A program made the position numbers and the translations under genes. The notes beneath the pieces were generated by a model. It did not search any database. It saw only the letters and a program-made list of their open reading frames with translations, and was not told where the DNA came from. Positions 51,018 through 61,309 of a stretch of 64,000 nt of DNA are shown piece after piece (the stretch's first letter is position 1; each line of letters starts with the position of its first letter). Source of the stretch: Toxorhynchites rutilus septentrionalis (lineage: Eukaryota; Arthropoda; Insecta; Diptera; Culicidae); contig NC_073746.1 of NCBI RefSeq assembly GCF_029784135.1, positions 287,815,348 through 287,879,347 on the forward strand, given 5' to 3'.

Positions 51018-51777
51018 TTGCTGCCGTTCTACGCATAGTTGTCCCATGTTCCAAAATCAGCAACTGAGAAAAGCACATTCATAGTTTTCTAGCATATTTG
51101 TCTACGAGATGCTTTAAGGATATCGAATTAGCACTACACTAGGTTTTTTATAAGCAGAAATATATTGTTTAATGTAATGTAAAATGATCCCCTCACTTGA
51201 ATCAATCAATCTTAGTTACGGGCTTAAAAATTCATGGTGGGGCAGTTATGCCTAGAATTTCAACATGGAACAATTGAACTTGATGTTGTTTTTGAAAATA
51301 CTGGGAACAAGCAATAAGTTTTTTTTGTGTTTTTTCGAAAGATTATGCATAAAAACATCTTTTTTATGAAGAAAGGGAATGATCTACAATACTTTGCAGA
51401 ATATAAATCTCATTGTTATTAGGCATTCGCTAACGAGGTGTACACGTGCTCTGTTAAACTTTTTTTTATTTGTTTGACAATTAGTTCGTTCTTCCAAACC
51501 AGAAATGAGAACATTAGCCCTGCTGAAAGCGTGATGTAAAATTCTTGTACTTGAGCCGATTTATTTGATATGGATCTACATAAAATACATTGTGAGACAG
51601 TTATACATAGAATATCAACATTGGACAATTGAACTTAATGTTGTTTTTTAAAAGCTGGGAACAAACTATAACTTTTTTTTGTGTTTTCCCGGAAGATTAG
51701 GCATCGAAAATTCTTTTTATGAAGAAAAGTGAAAATTGTCAAGAAGTAACATAGGAAAACGTGCGTAGAACGGCAGT
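51018..51777. repeat. Element with inverted ends and internal direct duplication
   Basis: CTGCCGTTCTACGCA at 51021-51035 is perfectly inverted as TGCGTAGAACGGCAG near 51760-51775. Between them CAGTTAT.C.TAGAAT.TCAACAT, ACAATTGAACTT.ATGTTG, CTGGGAACAA and TTTTATGAAGAAA occur twice, 355 bp apart (51243 and 51599). No frame. Confidence 0.65.
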
Positions 51778-51944
51778 GTGCTTTAGTAGGAAAAAGATAA
51801 ACAGTGTTAGTTATTTATTGTAAAGCAAGACGATGGAGCGGACTTTTGCATCTTTTCGCCTTAGATTGAACATGAGAAAGCAGTACTACATGCTAAATAT
51901 GAATGCCAAAATGACTTTCATTCAAATCGATTCGAATGCTATAT

Positions 51945-52440
51945 GGGCAAACCTTTTTTTTTGTGCGGGGAATAGGGACCGCACAAAAAAAGTCGCATAA
52001 AAAAATCGTGCAAAACTTCACCAGCAGCTTTAAAATATCGTGTGAGGTACACATTTTGAAAAAAACTTTTTTTGTGCGGTAGATGGGGACCGCATAAAAA
52101 AAGTTTTCCCCAAGAAAATAACTCAAATCCACGCCATTCACCGTTCAATTCCCTTTTGTTTCCCTGCTTTGCGATGGGACACTTTGCCTTTCCAGTTGCG
52201 CGTGGCTGTTTTGTGCTTTTAGTTGCATGTCGAAACGTGTTGCTGTTAGAAATCATGCCATGCAAATACTTAGAAAAACTTAGAGCATTTGATGAGAAGT
52301 GGATAATTGAGACGCAAATATGATTTTTTCGCACTGAAATGTATATAAACCATCGAAAAAAACTAAATGGACAATAACTTTGTCAAATTTGCTTCAATTC
52401 ATACACCGGACAAAAAAAACCGCACAAGAAAAGAAAATCT
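51945..52440 (+). repeat. MITE-like element, GTGCGGT family, copy 1
   Basis: Contains several short GTGCGG / CCGCAC inverted words (TTTTGTGCGGGGAATAGGGA against CCGCACAAAAAAAG; TTGTGCGGTAGATGGGGACC against GCATAAAAAAAG). A conserved core follows: ACTCAAATCCACGCCATTCA, CCGTTCAATTCCCTTTTGTT, GTTTTGTGCTTTTAGTTGCATG. Reverse-complement copy at 54560-55040. The 100-residue frames across it are not conserved between copies. Confidence 0.8.
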
Positions 52441-52589
52441 TTCGAAAAATTTTCTCTCGAAAACGAAGAAATTGCTTCTCTGATATAGAGATATGTTATG
52501 TAAAAGCTTTCAAGAAAAACATTTTGTTTTCAAAATTGTATAATAAATAACTCAGAAACGTAGCTTATATTACTTTATTGTGTTGTTGT

Positions 52590-52670
52590 TTGGGTAAGGT
52601 TAATGAATAAATTCAACTAGAAGACGAAGCCAGCCTTTCTCATGATGTTTCCCTTCGTACTGTTGATTAA
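52590..52670 (+). repeat. Dispersed repeat, copy 1 (inverted partner at 59135)
   Basis: GTTTGGGTAAGGTTAATGAATAAAT, ACTAGAAGACG and GCCTTTCTCATGATGTTTCCC are found as the reverse complement at 59135-59222. Confidence 0.7.
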
Positions 52671-52884
52671 AGCTTGATTCATTTAGAATCAAGAATAACA
52701 AAACAGTTGTATTTCGGGATTGGTTATAGGTACAAAACATGCTTTAGTACCAAAATACAAATAATTTATTGTTCAGAAAAAAAATATTCGAAAAATTATT
52801 CCTTTACACTTTGAAACTGTGTACGCTATATCGAGGTAAAATGTACGTTATATCGAGGGTTCGTTATATCGATGTTCCCCTGTA

Positions 52885-53465
52885 CAATCAATAATCACGA
52901 AAACAAAATCCGAGTTTCTGGCAAGCGTAATATTTTTCCAAAAAGGACTAAGTAATTGGCTTTAATTTGATATATCGATCATCTGAATCGGTTCCGTAGT
53001 TCAAAAGGTATGAGTTTTCAAATGTGCACCCATGGCCGAGTGGTTAGCGTCTCACATTATCATGCCGGGTGTTCGGGTTCGATTCCCGTTCTGGCCGGGG
53101 GATTTTTCGTCAAAGAAATTTCCTTCGACTTGCACTGTGGTCACGCGTATTCTATGTAGGGCTTGCCCCTCGGAATACATTCAAGGCGTGTTATTTGGCT
53201 TAAGAAATCTCAACTAAATATTAATAAATGACGCCAGTAAATGCATACGTTGAGACGGCAAAAGTTCCACAGGGAACGGAAGAAGAGTTTTCGAAAAGGG
53301 TCATTTTTGGGAAAAAGGCGAAAAATTGATTTTTCGGACCACCTTAAACCGGAAATGGGCACCCTCTTGAAAAAAATACGGGTCTGATATTTTGCTATAA
53401 AAACAAATCTACCACTTTGCACGGAAATCTGAGAACCACTATATCGGTTTCACATGGAATGGCTG
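52885..53465 (+). mobile_element. Foldback element fragment, copy 3 (right arm only), interrupted by a SINE
   Basis: TTGGCTTTAATTTGATATATCG, GATCATCTGAATCGGTT and TAGTTCAAAAG match the right arm of the 10.2-kb and 16.2-kb copies. After the SINE it resumes: CGAAAAATTGATTTTTCGGACC, GGAAATGGGCACCC, ATACGGGTCTGAT, TGAGAACCACTATATCGGTTT to CATGGAATGGCTGA. The left arm is absent. Confidence 0.85.
53020..53284 (+). mobile_element. tRNA-derived SINE, family 1, copy 2
   Basis: Cleaner copy of the 11766 family. A-box region TGGCCGAGTGGTTAGCGTC, B box GGTTCGATTCCCG, body to GGCAAAAGTTCCACAGGGAA. Flanked by GAGTTTTC at 53012-53019 and 53285-53292. Removing the SINE restores the foldback arm sequence, which confirms the boundaries. 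Confidence 0.92.
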
Positions 53466-54107
53466 ATTGTGGTTTGAATAACTCTATAGCCATGACGTAA
53501 AAATCTGTGCATATCAGGATTCATATAGTATCAAGAGTACAGATCAATGTAACGTTTTGCTGTGTCGATACATGAATCTGTATTTTTTTCTGGATCCATC
53601 TGCTCTGAGCATTATATTTCTATAAGAATATTTCGAAGTCATTGAATCAATTCTAAATCCACGACAGTTGTTTCGGGTTCGCAAAAAAAATCGACGGGCG
53701 GTATTGCCATCTATTGCTGTTGCCAGAATCTCCAGGCTTAGAGTTGTCAATGGTGAGATTCATTCTAGTTTAGAAGCTTTCCTAAATGTGAAAATTCCAT
53801 TGGTTTGTTTTGCTGAGCTGAAATACCGATTTGTTTTTTTTTGTGGCATGACATGTGTTTCAATCCCAGATTTCCGAAACTCTAACTTTACAAGCATAGC
53901 AGCGTTGCACAGAAGTTTTATTTGTTAAGGAATTGACGCATTTTCCATCAATTATTCTGAGAAATCATGAGAATGAAACAACGCCTTTATTGCTTTTAAT
54001 CATTATCTCCAAGGGCTTCGACTCATTAATTTAATTTTTTTTTATAACCTTTTCATAATAAATTTTGTGATGTTTGACCCAAATTTATATTTTATCCTCT
54101 ACATATT

Positions 54108-54285
54108 AGGCGTTGTGCACAAATTACGTAACGCTAAAAATCCGGATTTTGAGCACGCTCCTCCTCCCCCCCCCCTCCTGTATTACACAATTTTCTATCT
54201 CTAATACACAGTAAGTAACGCAACCTCGACGCACTTCCCCCCTTTTCGCGCAACGTTATTTGTGCTACGAAAATTTTCGCAGTTT
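54108..54285 (-). repeat. MITE-like repeat, TTACTGTGTATTAGAGATAG family, copy 2
   Basis: GGCGTTGTGCACAAATTACG, AACGCTAAAAATCCGGATTTT, a C-run and TTTTCTATCTCTAATACACA are the reverse complement of 12115-12232. It is followed by CGACGCACTTCCCCCC, which has no counterpart in copy 1. Confidence 0.8.
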
Positions 54286-54559
54286 TGTGCTACAGCGGAC
54301 AGTATTTATTTGAAAGCTTATGTTTTTACCTAAATTTTGTATGTAACCACAACCGTGGAAAACTGCGGTAACAAACTTTTAAGCTGGTTTTCTACAAAAA
54401 ATCACTTTTTTTCATAATTTTTTTTGTTGGCCCTAATACGATCAAATTTTACAATATCTAATGAAAGAGATTGATTTTTAGTTTTTATAGTTTTTCGAAC
54501 AACTTTTCTGTTGACGCCACTTGAATCCAAGCTATCATTGAAGCTGCAGAGCGTTTTAA

Positions 54560-55040
54560 AGTACAGTAAAACCTGTTTTTGTGCGGTTTTTTTTTGCGAA
54601 TTTTTTTTTTGTGCGGTTTTCTGTTCTTGTGCGTTTTTTTTGCGATTTTTTTTGTGCGGTATATGAAAAGAAGCATATTTGACGAAGTTATCGTCCATTT
54701 AGTTTTTTATGGTTTATATTCATACTCAATTATCCACTTCTGAATCATTCCCCTCATCCCATCAGATGCTCTAAGTTTTTCCAAGTTTTTGCATGACATG
54801 ATTTCTAACAACATTACGTTTCGGCATGCAACTATAAGCACAAAACAACCACACGCAACCGAAAAGGCAGACTGTCCTATCGCAAAGCAGGGAAACAAAA
54901 GGGAATTGAACGGTGAATGGCGTGGATTTGAGTTATTTTCTTGTGGGAAACCTTTTTTTATGCGGTCCCTATCTACCGCTCAAAAAAAGTTTTTTTTTCA
55001 AAATGTGTACCGAACACGATATTTTCAAAAAAATGTCAAA
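54560..55040 (-). repeat. MITE-like element, GTGCGGT family, copy 2 (inverted)
   Basis: Reverse complement of 51945-52440. GTGCGGTATATGAA, GACGAAGTTATCGTCCATTT, AGTTTTTTATGGTTTATAT, AAAGGGAATTGAACGGTGAAT, GGCGTGGATTTGAGTTATTT and TGCGGTCCCTATCTACCGC all match. The two copies lie about 2.1 kb apart with opposite orientation and could pair in RNA. Confidence 0.8.
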
Positions 55041-55899
55041 AAACGTCAATATGCCAAACTTTGAAATGTCATAAAAAATCAAATTTGATGATATTACGCT
55101 CAAATTTGGGATATTTGAAGTACTGGAGTACTTGAATATTATCGCAGGGAAGGAGCAACATTGCGAAACAGCCTAGGCAATTTCCATGTTTTGCCTAATG
55201 GCCAGCGATTCCCCATTGTGTGACAGTAGTACCAACTTTAAAATAATTGTAAAATGTACAGTGGTATCACAAATATCAACATTTTATGTGTGATGTCCAA
55301 ATGGTCACCAAGCTATCCAAATCTAAATAGTTTCCCTTCTGGCTAAATATATCTTAAATCGAACGGCCCTCCGTTGTATTTGCACAAACGGTATAAACAT
55401 TTGTTGTGCATTATAATTTGGTGAAATTCAGGATCAATCAAAAACATTCACAAATATTTATCCTACATCGCAGTTTCCAGTTTGACCGATAAAAGCAACA
55501 AGATGAGTTGAGAAAAAAACACAACTCATGGAAATATATTCTATTTATCACTATTTTCTGGTGATGAATAACGGAGCTGTTAGTTTTCCTAACGTTTGAA
55601 CAATTCAATCTGGTCCGATAAATTTGAATCAAAATTAATAGGGAAACAAACATTTGTAATTATTGAAAAGTGATTCTTTTTGAAAAAGAACCTCCGTACC
55701 TTATTTCGTTGACTCATTGATGTCGTTGATGTCATTTGCCGTTTGTCAGCCGTTGAAAAGCAATAACTATCGACAAAAGTTTAATCGTACAAAATTATTA
55801 ACGACTTATCGATGAAATCGAATGATTTAATGATTTTCAACATCCCACATCATCCAGAAGCTCATGGTGTCTTTAGGCTGCAAAACCGTCCACGAAACA

Positions 55900-58100
55900 T
55901 AAAAGCAGTTTTTATTTTATAGCGACGGAATTACGAGCTCGCGCACACAATCTTGTTCTAGCGGATCGACTCCTCCCCCACCGGTAGATCGATACCGCGA
56001 CGCGCCGACAGAGGCAAATCAAAACTGTTCGTGTGTGTCCAAACAGCCATTCGGCAGCACATTTGTGACCGTGCGCGCCACCATTAGCACCAGATTATAA
56101 AGCCATCGGAAAAGAGATCAGGAGAACCATAAAGCCACTTTTTATGCAGCTCAGAAAGCCAGCAACCTGTCCATTACAATTATAATAATATGCTAACGAG
56201 ATGTAAAGTACACCAAACAAGCGTGACAAAAGCACATTCGTTCCCCCCGCACGCGTCCCTGTCCCGGACCACCGTTGTGATCGGGTCTCCCGGTTTGCCG
56301 ATGGTGACCGCACCGCGGACACGTATCTTGAGACATCGGTAACAACAGCAGTCACCACAAGGCATCGCTATCGCGTATTCACGACAGGTGAACGGTGCGA
56401 TTAATTATTCTGCAATTACTTAGATTACGGCTAATTTTTCATTTAAAGTTTTACATACTTTCATGAGTAGTTTTTAGCGGTAATGTTGCCCTGCTGTGCC
56501 ACCTAGTTCGCTCTCGGTTGAACGGTGCGATGGTAGCTGGAGGAGCCAAATTAGCATGTGAGAATTATGATAAAAAAATATTATAATATACATTTAATGA
56601 ACTTTTACGACTTGTTGAATACATAATTCCGGTCACCATAAGGATGTTTGAAACTTTTTCGGGATAGAGCGTAAAGTGATGAACGACAAACAAAGATGTG
56701 ATTTTTTAAAAATGCACGAGAATCCCAATTTTATACATCTTGTGACCAATTATGTTACACAGTTATGGTGCAATGTTCATGTCGATAGGCACATGGATGT
56801 GGACTAATTATAGTTGCCTATTTCACCACAAAGGAAAGAACGCAGGCGAAATTCCCACAACATGTTACCCATCAAACGATTCATTAAGTGCATTCGTCCC
56901 AGCTAATCTTCGTCCACAGATGTCGGCTATTAAACTGAGCAATTTTCTAATTAACTTGATTGCACTTTCATCGCGGAACAAATCCAGCGATACAAAGTGT
57001 ATATGTGCGAGTCATGGAGATGACATAATCGATTCGCCTCACAAAAGTATCAATTCCCGGCTTCTGCTGTTAACCATCCCATCTGGCTAATTCAAATTTA
57101 CTACCGAGCTGCAGTTCGCCATCGCTCCGTATGACATCACTCCTCTTAGCCATCAATGGCCTTATCGGTACGAATTGGTGTACAAGATTTTTACGCGAAA
57201 TAATTTCACAGACGGGAATACTCTTTCGGAATAATTAAATGGTATTAATCCGACTTGTGTGAATTCTGAATAGTACTATATGTTTGACCAACGTTTCTTA
57301 CGAACTGTTGGTTGCCAAAAGATTAAGTACTCAGAAAACACAACAATTTTCCAACCATCCTAAGAAACGGCAAAGCCAACAGTGGAATAAAGTTATCTTC
57401 AAAACCGGACCGGCTACTGATAGATGGCCACCGAGTCACGCTTTGACTGTTATTAACCAACCGTTCACTCTTGGGATATTACGAAGCTGCTCGGCGGCGG
57501 CCAGATCTGCGTGAAATAAAGTTGTTGCAATTATTCATATCACCCCCTCTCGCCATCCGGGCACAAGGCGCGCGCACGCGAGTAATGCGCTTCCACAGTA
57601 GACAAGAAAATACCCTCTCGTCCTCGGGTGCTTCCTTCCGCCCTTCTCAGACCCAAGACTTGCGGAATTATTTACATCTAAACTATTTGTTTGCCATGTA
57701 CATTAGAGGCTGTTTGTTTCAATCCCAGAGGTCTCCACAGGGGCAACTTTCCGCTGCGCGGCCGTCTAATCACAGAGGGACTGTTCAATTAATATTCCAC
57801 TTTGGGGTGACAAGAAATTAAATCTATCACACATCCCCCGGCTATACCATTTGTCTTTGTCCAGCAATTCCCATCCATCTCCTAGCACCAGACTAATTCA
57901 TTAGAATATTGTGTTTCCAAACACGAGCGCTGGAACTGGATTCGCGGGAGACTGCGTGGAGACCTGTTCATTAATCTTTCCGACCTCGAAGTGGACAGCG
58001 TCACACGCAGTAGCCGTGCTGCGATCGGAACTTCTATTTACTATCGGACCCTGCTAGGCCATTTTTAACAGCGTGATCCATATCAGAAAACCATTACTGT
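55900..58100. other. GC-richer, repeat-poor block in intron 8
   Basis: Unlike its AT-rich surroundings, it lacks repeats shared with the rest of the window. It has stretches such as CGATACCGCGACGCGCCGAC and CATTACAATTATAATAATATGC. Open frames are short and unlike any family I know. A plausible place for intronic regulatory sequence, unproven. Confidence 0.3.
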
Positions 58101-58419
58101 ATGATTGATAATACCATCGGTCAGGAATAGCATTAATAGACTATAATAGTATACTGTGTTGTATAATATATAATAGAATAGAATAATATGCAGTTATGAA
58201 GCATCAATAAATATTGTATAACGACAACTAGTGACAGAAATAAGACCTTTATTTATGTCATAGATTTATCTCTATATCTGATTATTTGTATTACTTTATT
58301 AGCTCTGAAAAACAAAGTAATCGAACTAATCTCATACACAAACAGTTTGTTTCGCGACCATTCGTAGCTTATAGATATGTTAACGACAGACGAACATGAG
58401 CTAGAGCTCAGGTGGACTG

Positions 58420-58545
58420 CACACTTCGTAGTTGTTCTCCGTGATTGAGCTGTACCTGCGAAATAGCACAAAGAACACACAGAATGACACTAGGGAGTAG
58501 CAAACCATTCGGTGATTCGAACTCTAACAGTCAATAACCCTACTC
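58420..58545 (+). repeat. Dispersed repeat, copy 2 (partner at 28675)
   Basis: CGTAGTTGTTCTCCGTG, CACAAAGAACACAC, GGGAGTAGCAAACCATTCGG and AGTCAATAACCCT align with 28675-28825. Confidence 0.65.
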
Positions 58546-59134
58546 CCAATAATATTTATTGTATAAATAGAAAATAGTCAAAAATTTGATTAAAAAGTGG
58601 CCACATTTCGAAAAAAAAATCCTAAAACAAACCGCATATTTTTTTTTCTTATTTTGTAACCATCAGGGCCAGTCAGTTAGCACTTTCCCACCAAAATGCT
58701 CTGCGTCGGTCCCTAAGGACTCAACATTTTAGTTTTCAAAATATTTTTTTTGAAGATTTGTTTGCTATTTTTTAATAAAAGTTCAAACAATTTCCCATAT
58801 TCATTGTCTGACCGAAATTCTATAGCTCTTATAGTTTTGAGTTGGAAATTTTTTGAAATATGTATCAAGTTTTTTAAACCTTTTTTAGAAAAAAATAACT
58901 TGAAAACTTTAAGACCTACAAATTTTTAGTCAGAGAAGAAAATATAGGAAATAATTTAATCTTTCAAAAAAAAATGCAAAAATATATTTATTTAAAATTC
59001 TGAACTAAAATTATATGAATAGTACATACAACTATCAACAAGTCTTCCGTTCATTGTAAAAAGTACACTGTCACAGGGAAAAAGTTTTTCTAACAAGCAA
59101 GCGGTCATTTTATCTAATTACCTTCAATCATCAG

Positions 59135-59222
59135 TATGAAGAGAAACATCATGAGAAAGGTTGGCTCCATCTTCTAGTAGGATTTTTCATCGTTATTTAT
59201 TAACTCTACCCAAACAGCATCA
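59135..59222 (-). repeat. Dispersed repeat, copy 2 (inverted partner of 52590)
   Basis: GAAACATCATGAGAAAGGTTGG, CATCTTCTAGTAGG and ATTTATTAACTCTACCCAAACAG are the reverse complement of 52590-52670. Confidence 0.7.
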
Positions 59223-60954
59223 CAATAAAGTAATGTGAACTATGTTTCTGAGTTCTTTATTATGCATCGATACAACGTACAATTTGAATCTCGAAGTGTC
59301 CCTGTACTGCCTTAACACGTTCTCGCCGGCGCGTAACACCGGTGGCTCGCGGGCATTACGGGCGACTAATTGTTCAAATGTTAGGCTGCGGTCTACCAAT
59401 GTCGACTGTATCGAAAAGTCATTATAAAATGAATATAGTACTTGAAGATAAATCAAAGTTTTAACCCATCTGTACCCACGCATAAATTTATAACTCGTAT
59501 ACTCTCGCACGGTATCACAGATTGTTTCGCGTGTCTCTGTAGTTTTGCTTTTGTGTATTGTGTATTGTGTACTTCCCGGCTGGATACCGGATATTAGGAA
59601 AAATATCAATAATTTCTCATAAACACAAAACAAACATATTTTTTTTCAAAATTAAATTAATACAAAAAAATACAAAATAACTATCCGGCATCCGGTATCC
59701 GGCCAAACTAGTATTCGATTCATCACTAATTAGAACTATTTATCGTAAATATTGGCCCTTGTTATGTAAATTGAGTCGAACGATCAATTCGATCCCTAAA
59801 ACTATCGCATCGCTCAAATTTTCGTATTTTTTTATCGATAGAACCTTACCGAATCGAGTTCTTTCTCGAACGTCATTGGGTGACGTTCAAAGTTCTGTTT
59901 AACTAGAATTCATAACAGGGCTCATACCGGATGTTTTCAGCATTTCAATTGGCCATTTAACAGAAGATATACATGGAAAAAACATTGTTGAAATTGTTTC
60001 TAGTGACAAATTTCGCTTTATTACACGAACAGCTGGATGTGTTAATATAAAATAACTAAAAATCTGAAAAAATATATTAAAACAGAAATTTTAACGAAAA
60101 AATATCTTCTCTTATAACTAATATTTTTTATTGAGGTTAACATAAACACCTTATAAAATGATCGTGACAAAAGATGGAGGGATAATTAATCCATTGCGTT
60201 TAGAAGTGACACTATCCTAGACCAGCTGGCGGGCGCCTAAGAATACCTACGCGGGCGACCGGTAGACCGCGGACTACCATTTGGCCATCCCTGCACTAGA
60301 CTGTCTCATCGTTATTGTGTCATTGTGACATGATTCGTAGCATATAACAACAAGCGAACTACGGAATTATATTATTCAATCCGCTTGTTTTTCACGTCGG
60401 ATATTATTCTAAAATTCATCGAAATTTTTTAAATAACTGCTTAGTTATTAAGTTATTATTAGCTTTTTATTAGTTATTATGTTATTTTTACTACTTCAGT
60501 GGTAAAAATTTTCATTGAAAATTTGAACAAATTAAAACTACTGTAACTCTATATAAAAAAAAATTTTCCGCTGCCCTAGAAATATTCAGCAATTCCAATT
60601 GAAATCGACAAATGACAAAACATGTGTATTTTTGATTCGAATGAAAGTTTGTATTCCGTTTGGGTTGGAGGAAATATGAGCTTCCCACAGCAAATGGGAT
60701 TATTTAACTCAAGTGTAACTTTTGAAACGGGCGTATCGATTTTATGTGATCTCCTTGATAATGTCTATCTAAAAAACTATGAGTTTTATCGAAGTGTGTC
60801 TTAGAAAGAGTTATAGAGTATTGATGTTCTAATGTGGCCAAAATATACACTGAGAAAAAAAATTAGTACTCTTTTCTTATTTACAAAAAAAAACTTTAAT
60901 TTGCAATATCTAAAATATATATGTTTTCATTTTTCTATTTTTCTCATATAGAAT

Positions 60955-61305
60955 AGAAGTCATGTAGAAAATTTTAAAAATGAGTCCAAGATGGTAAAAC
61001 AATTTTTGACAAGCTTTGTAGAACATCCAATTTTTATGATTTTGCGAAACTTCGAATTGTTATATGTTAACAATCATTTTTAGCCACAAATTATGAATTC
61101 TGATGTGATTTAAAATAAAAAAGCTCTTTATCAATCTCTTTCTAAATGCAGCCATTCTCGAGATATTTGAAATAACATTTCTAAGTTGTTGTCCTTTTTA
61201 TTTTATTTTTTTTAATTTCTATAAAAAAGAAGTCATGTAGAAAATTTTAAAAATTGGTCCAAGATTCAATATTCTACAAAGTTCGTCAAAAATAGTTTTA
61301 CCAAC
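60955..61305. repeat. Repeat with direct and inverted copies next to LINE 3' end
   Basis: AGAAGTCATGTAGAAAATTT occurs at 60957 and 61227. GTAAAACAATTTTTGACAAGC...TTTGTAGAA (60995) reappears inverted as TTCTACAAAG..CGTCAAAAATAG (61272). Adjacent to the LINE tail at 61310. Confidence 0.55.
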
Positions 61306-61309
61306 TATT

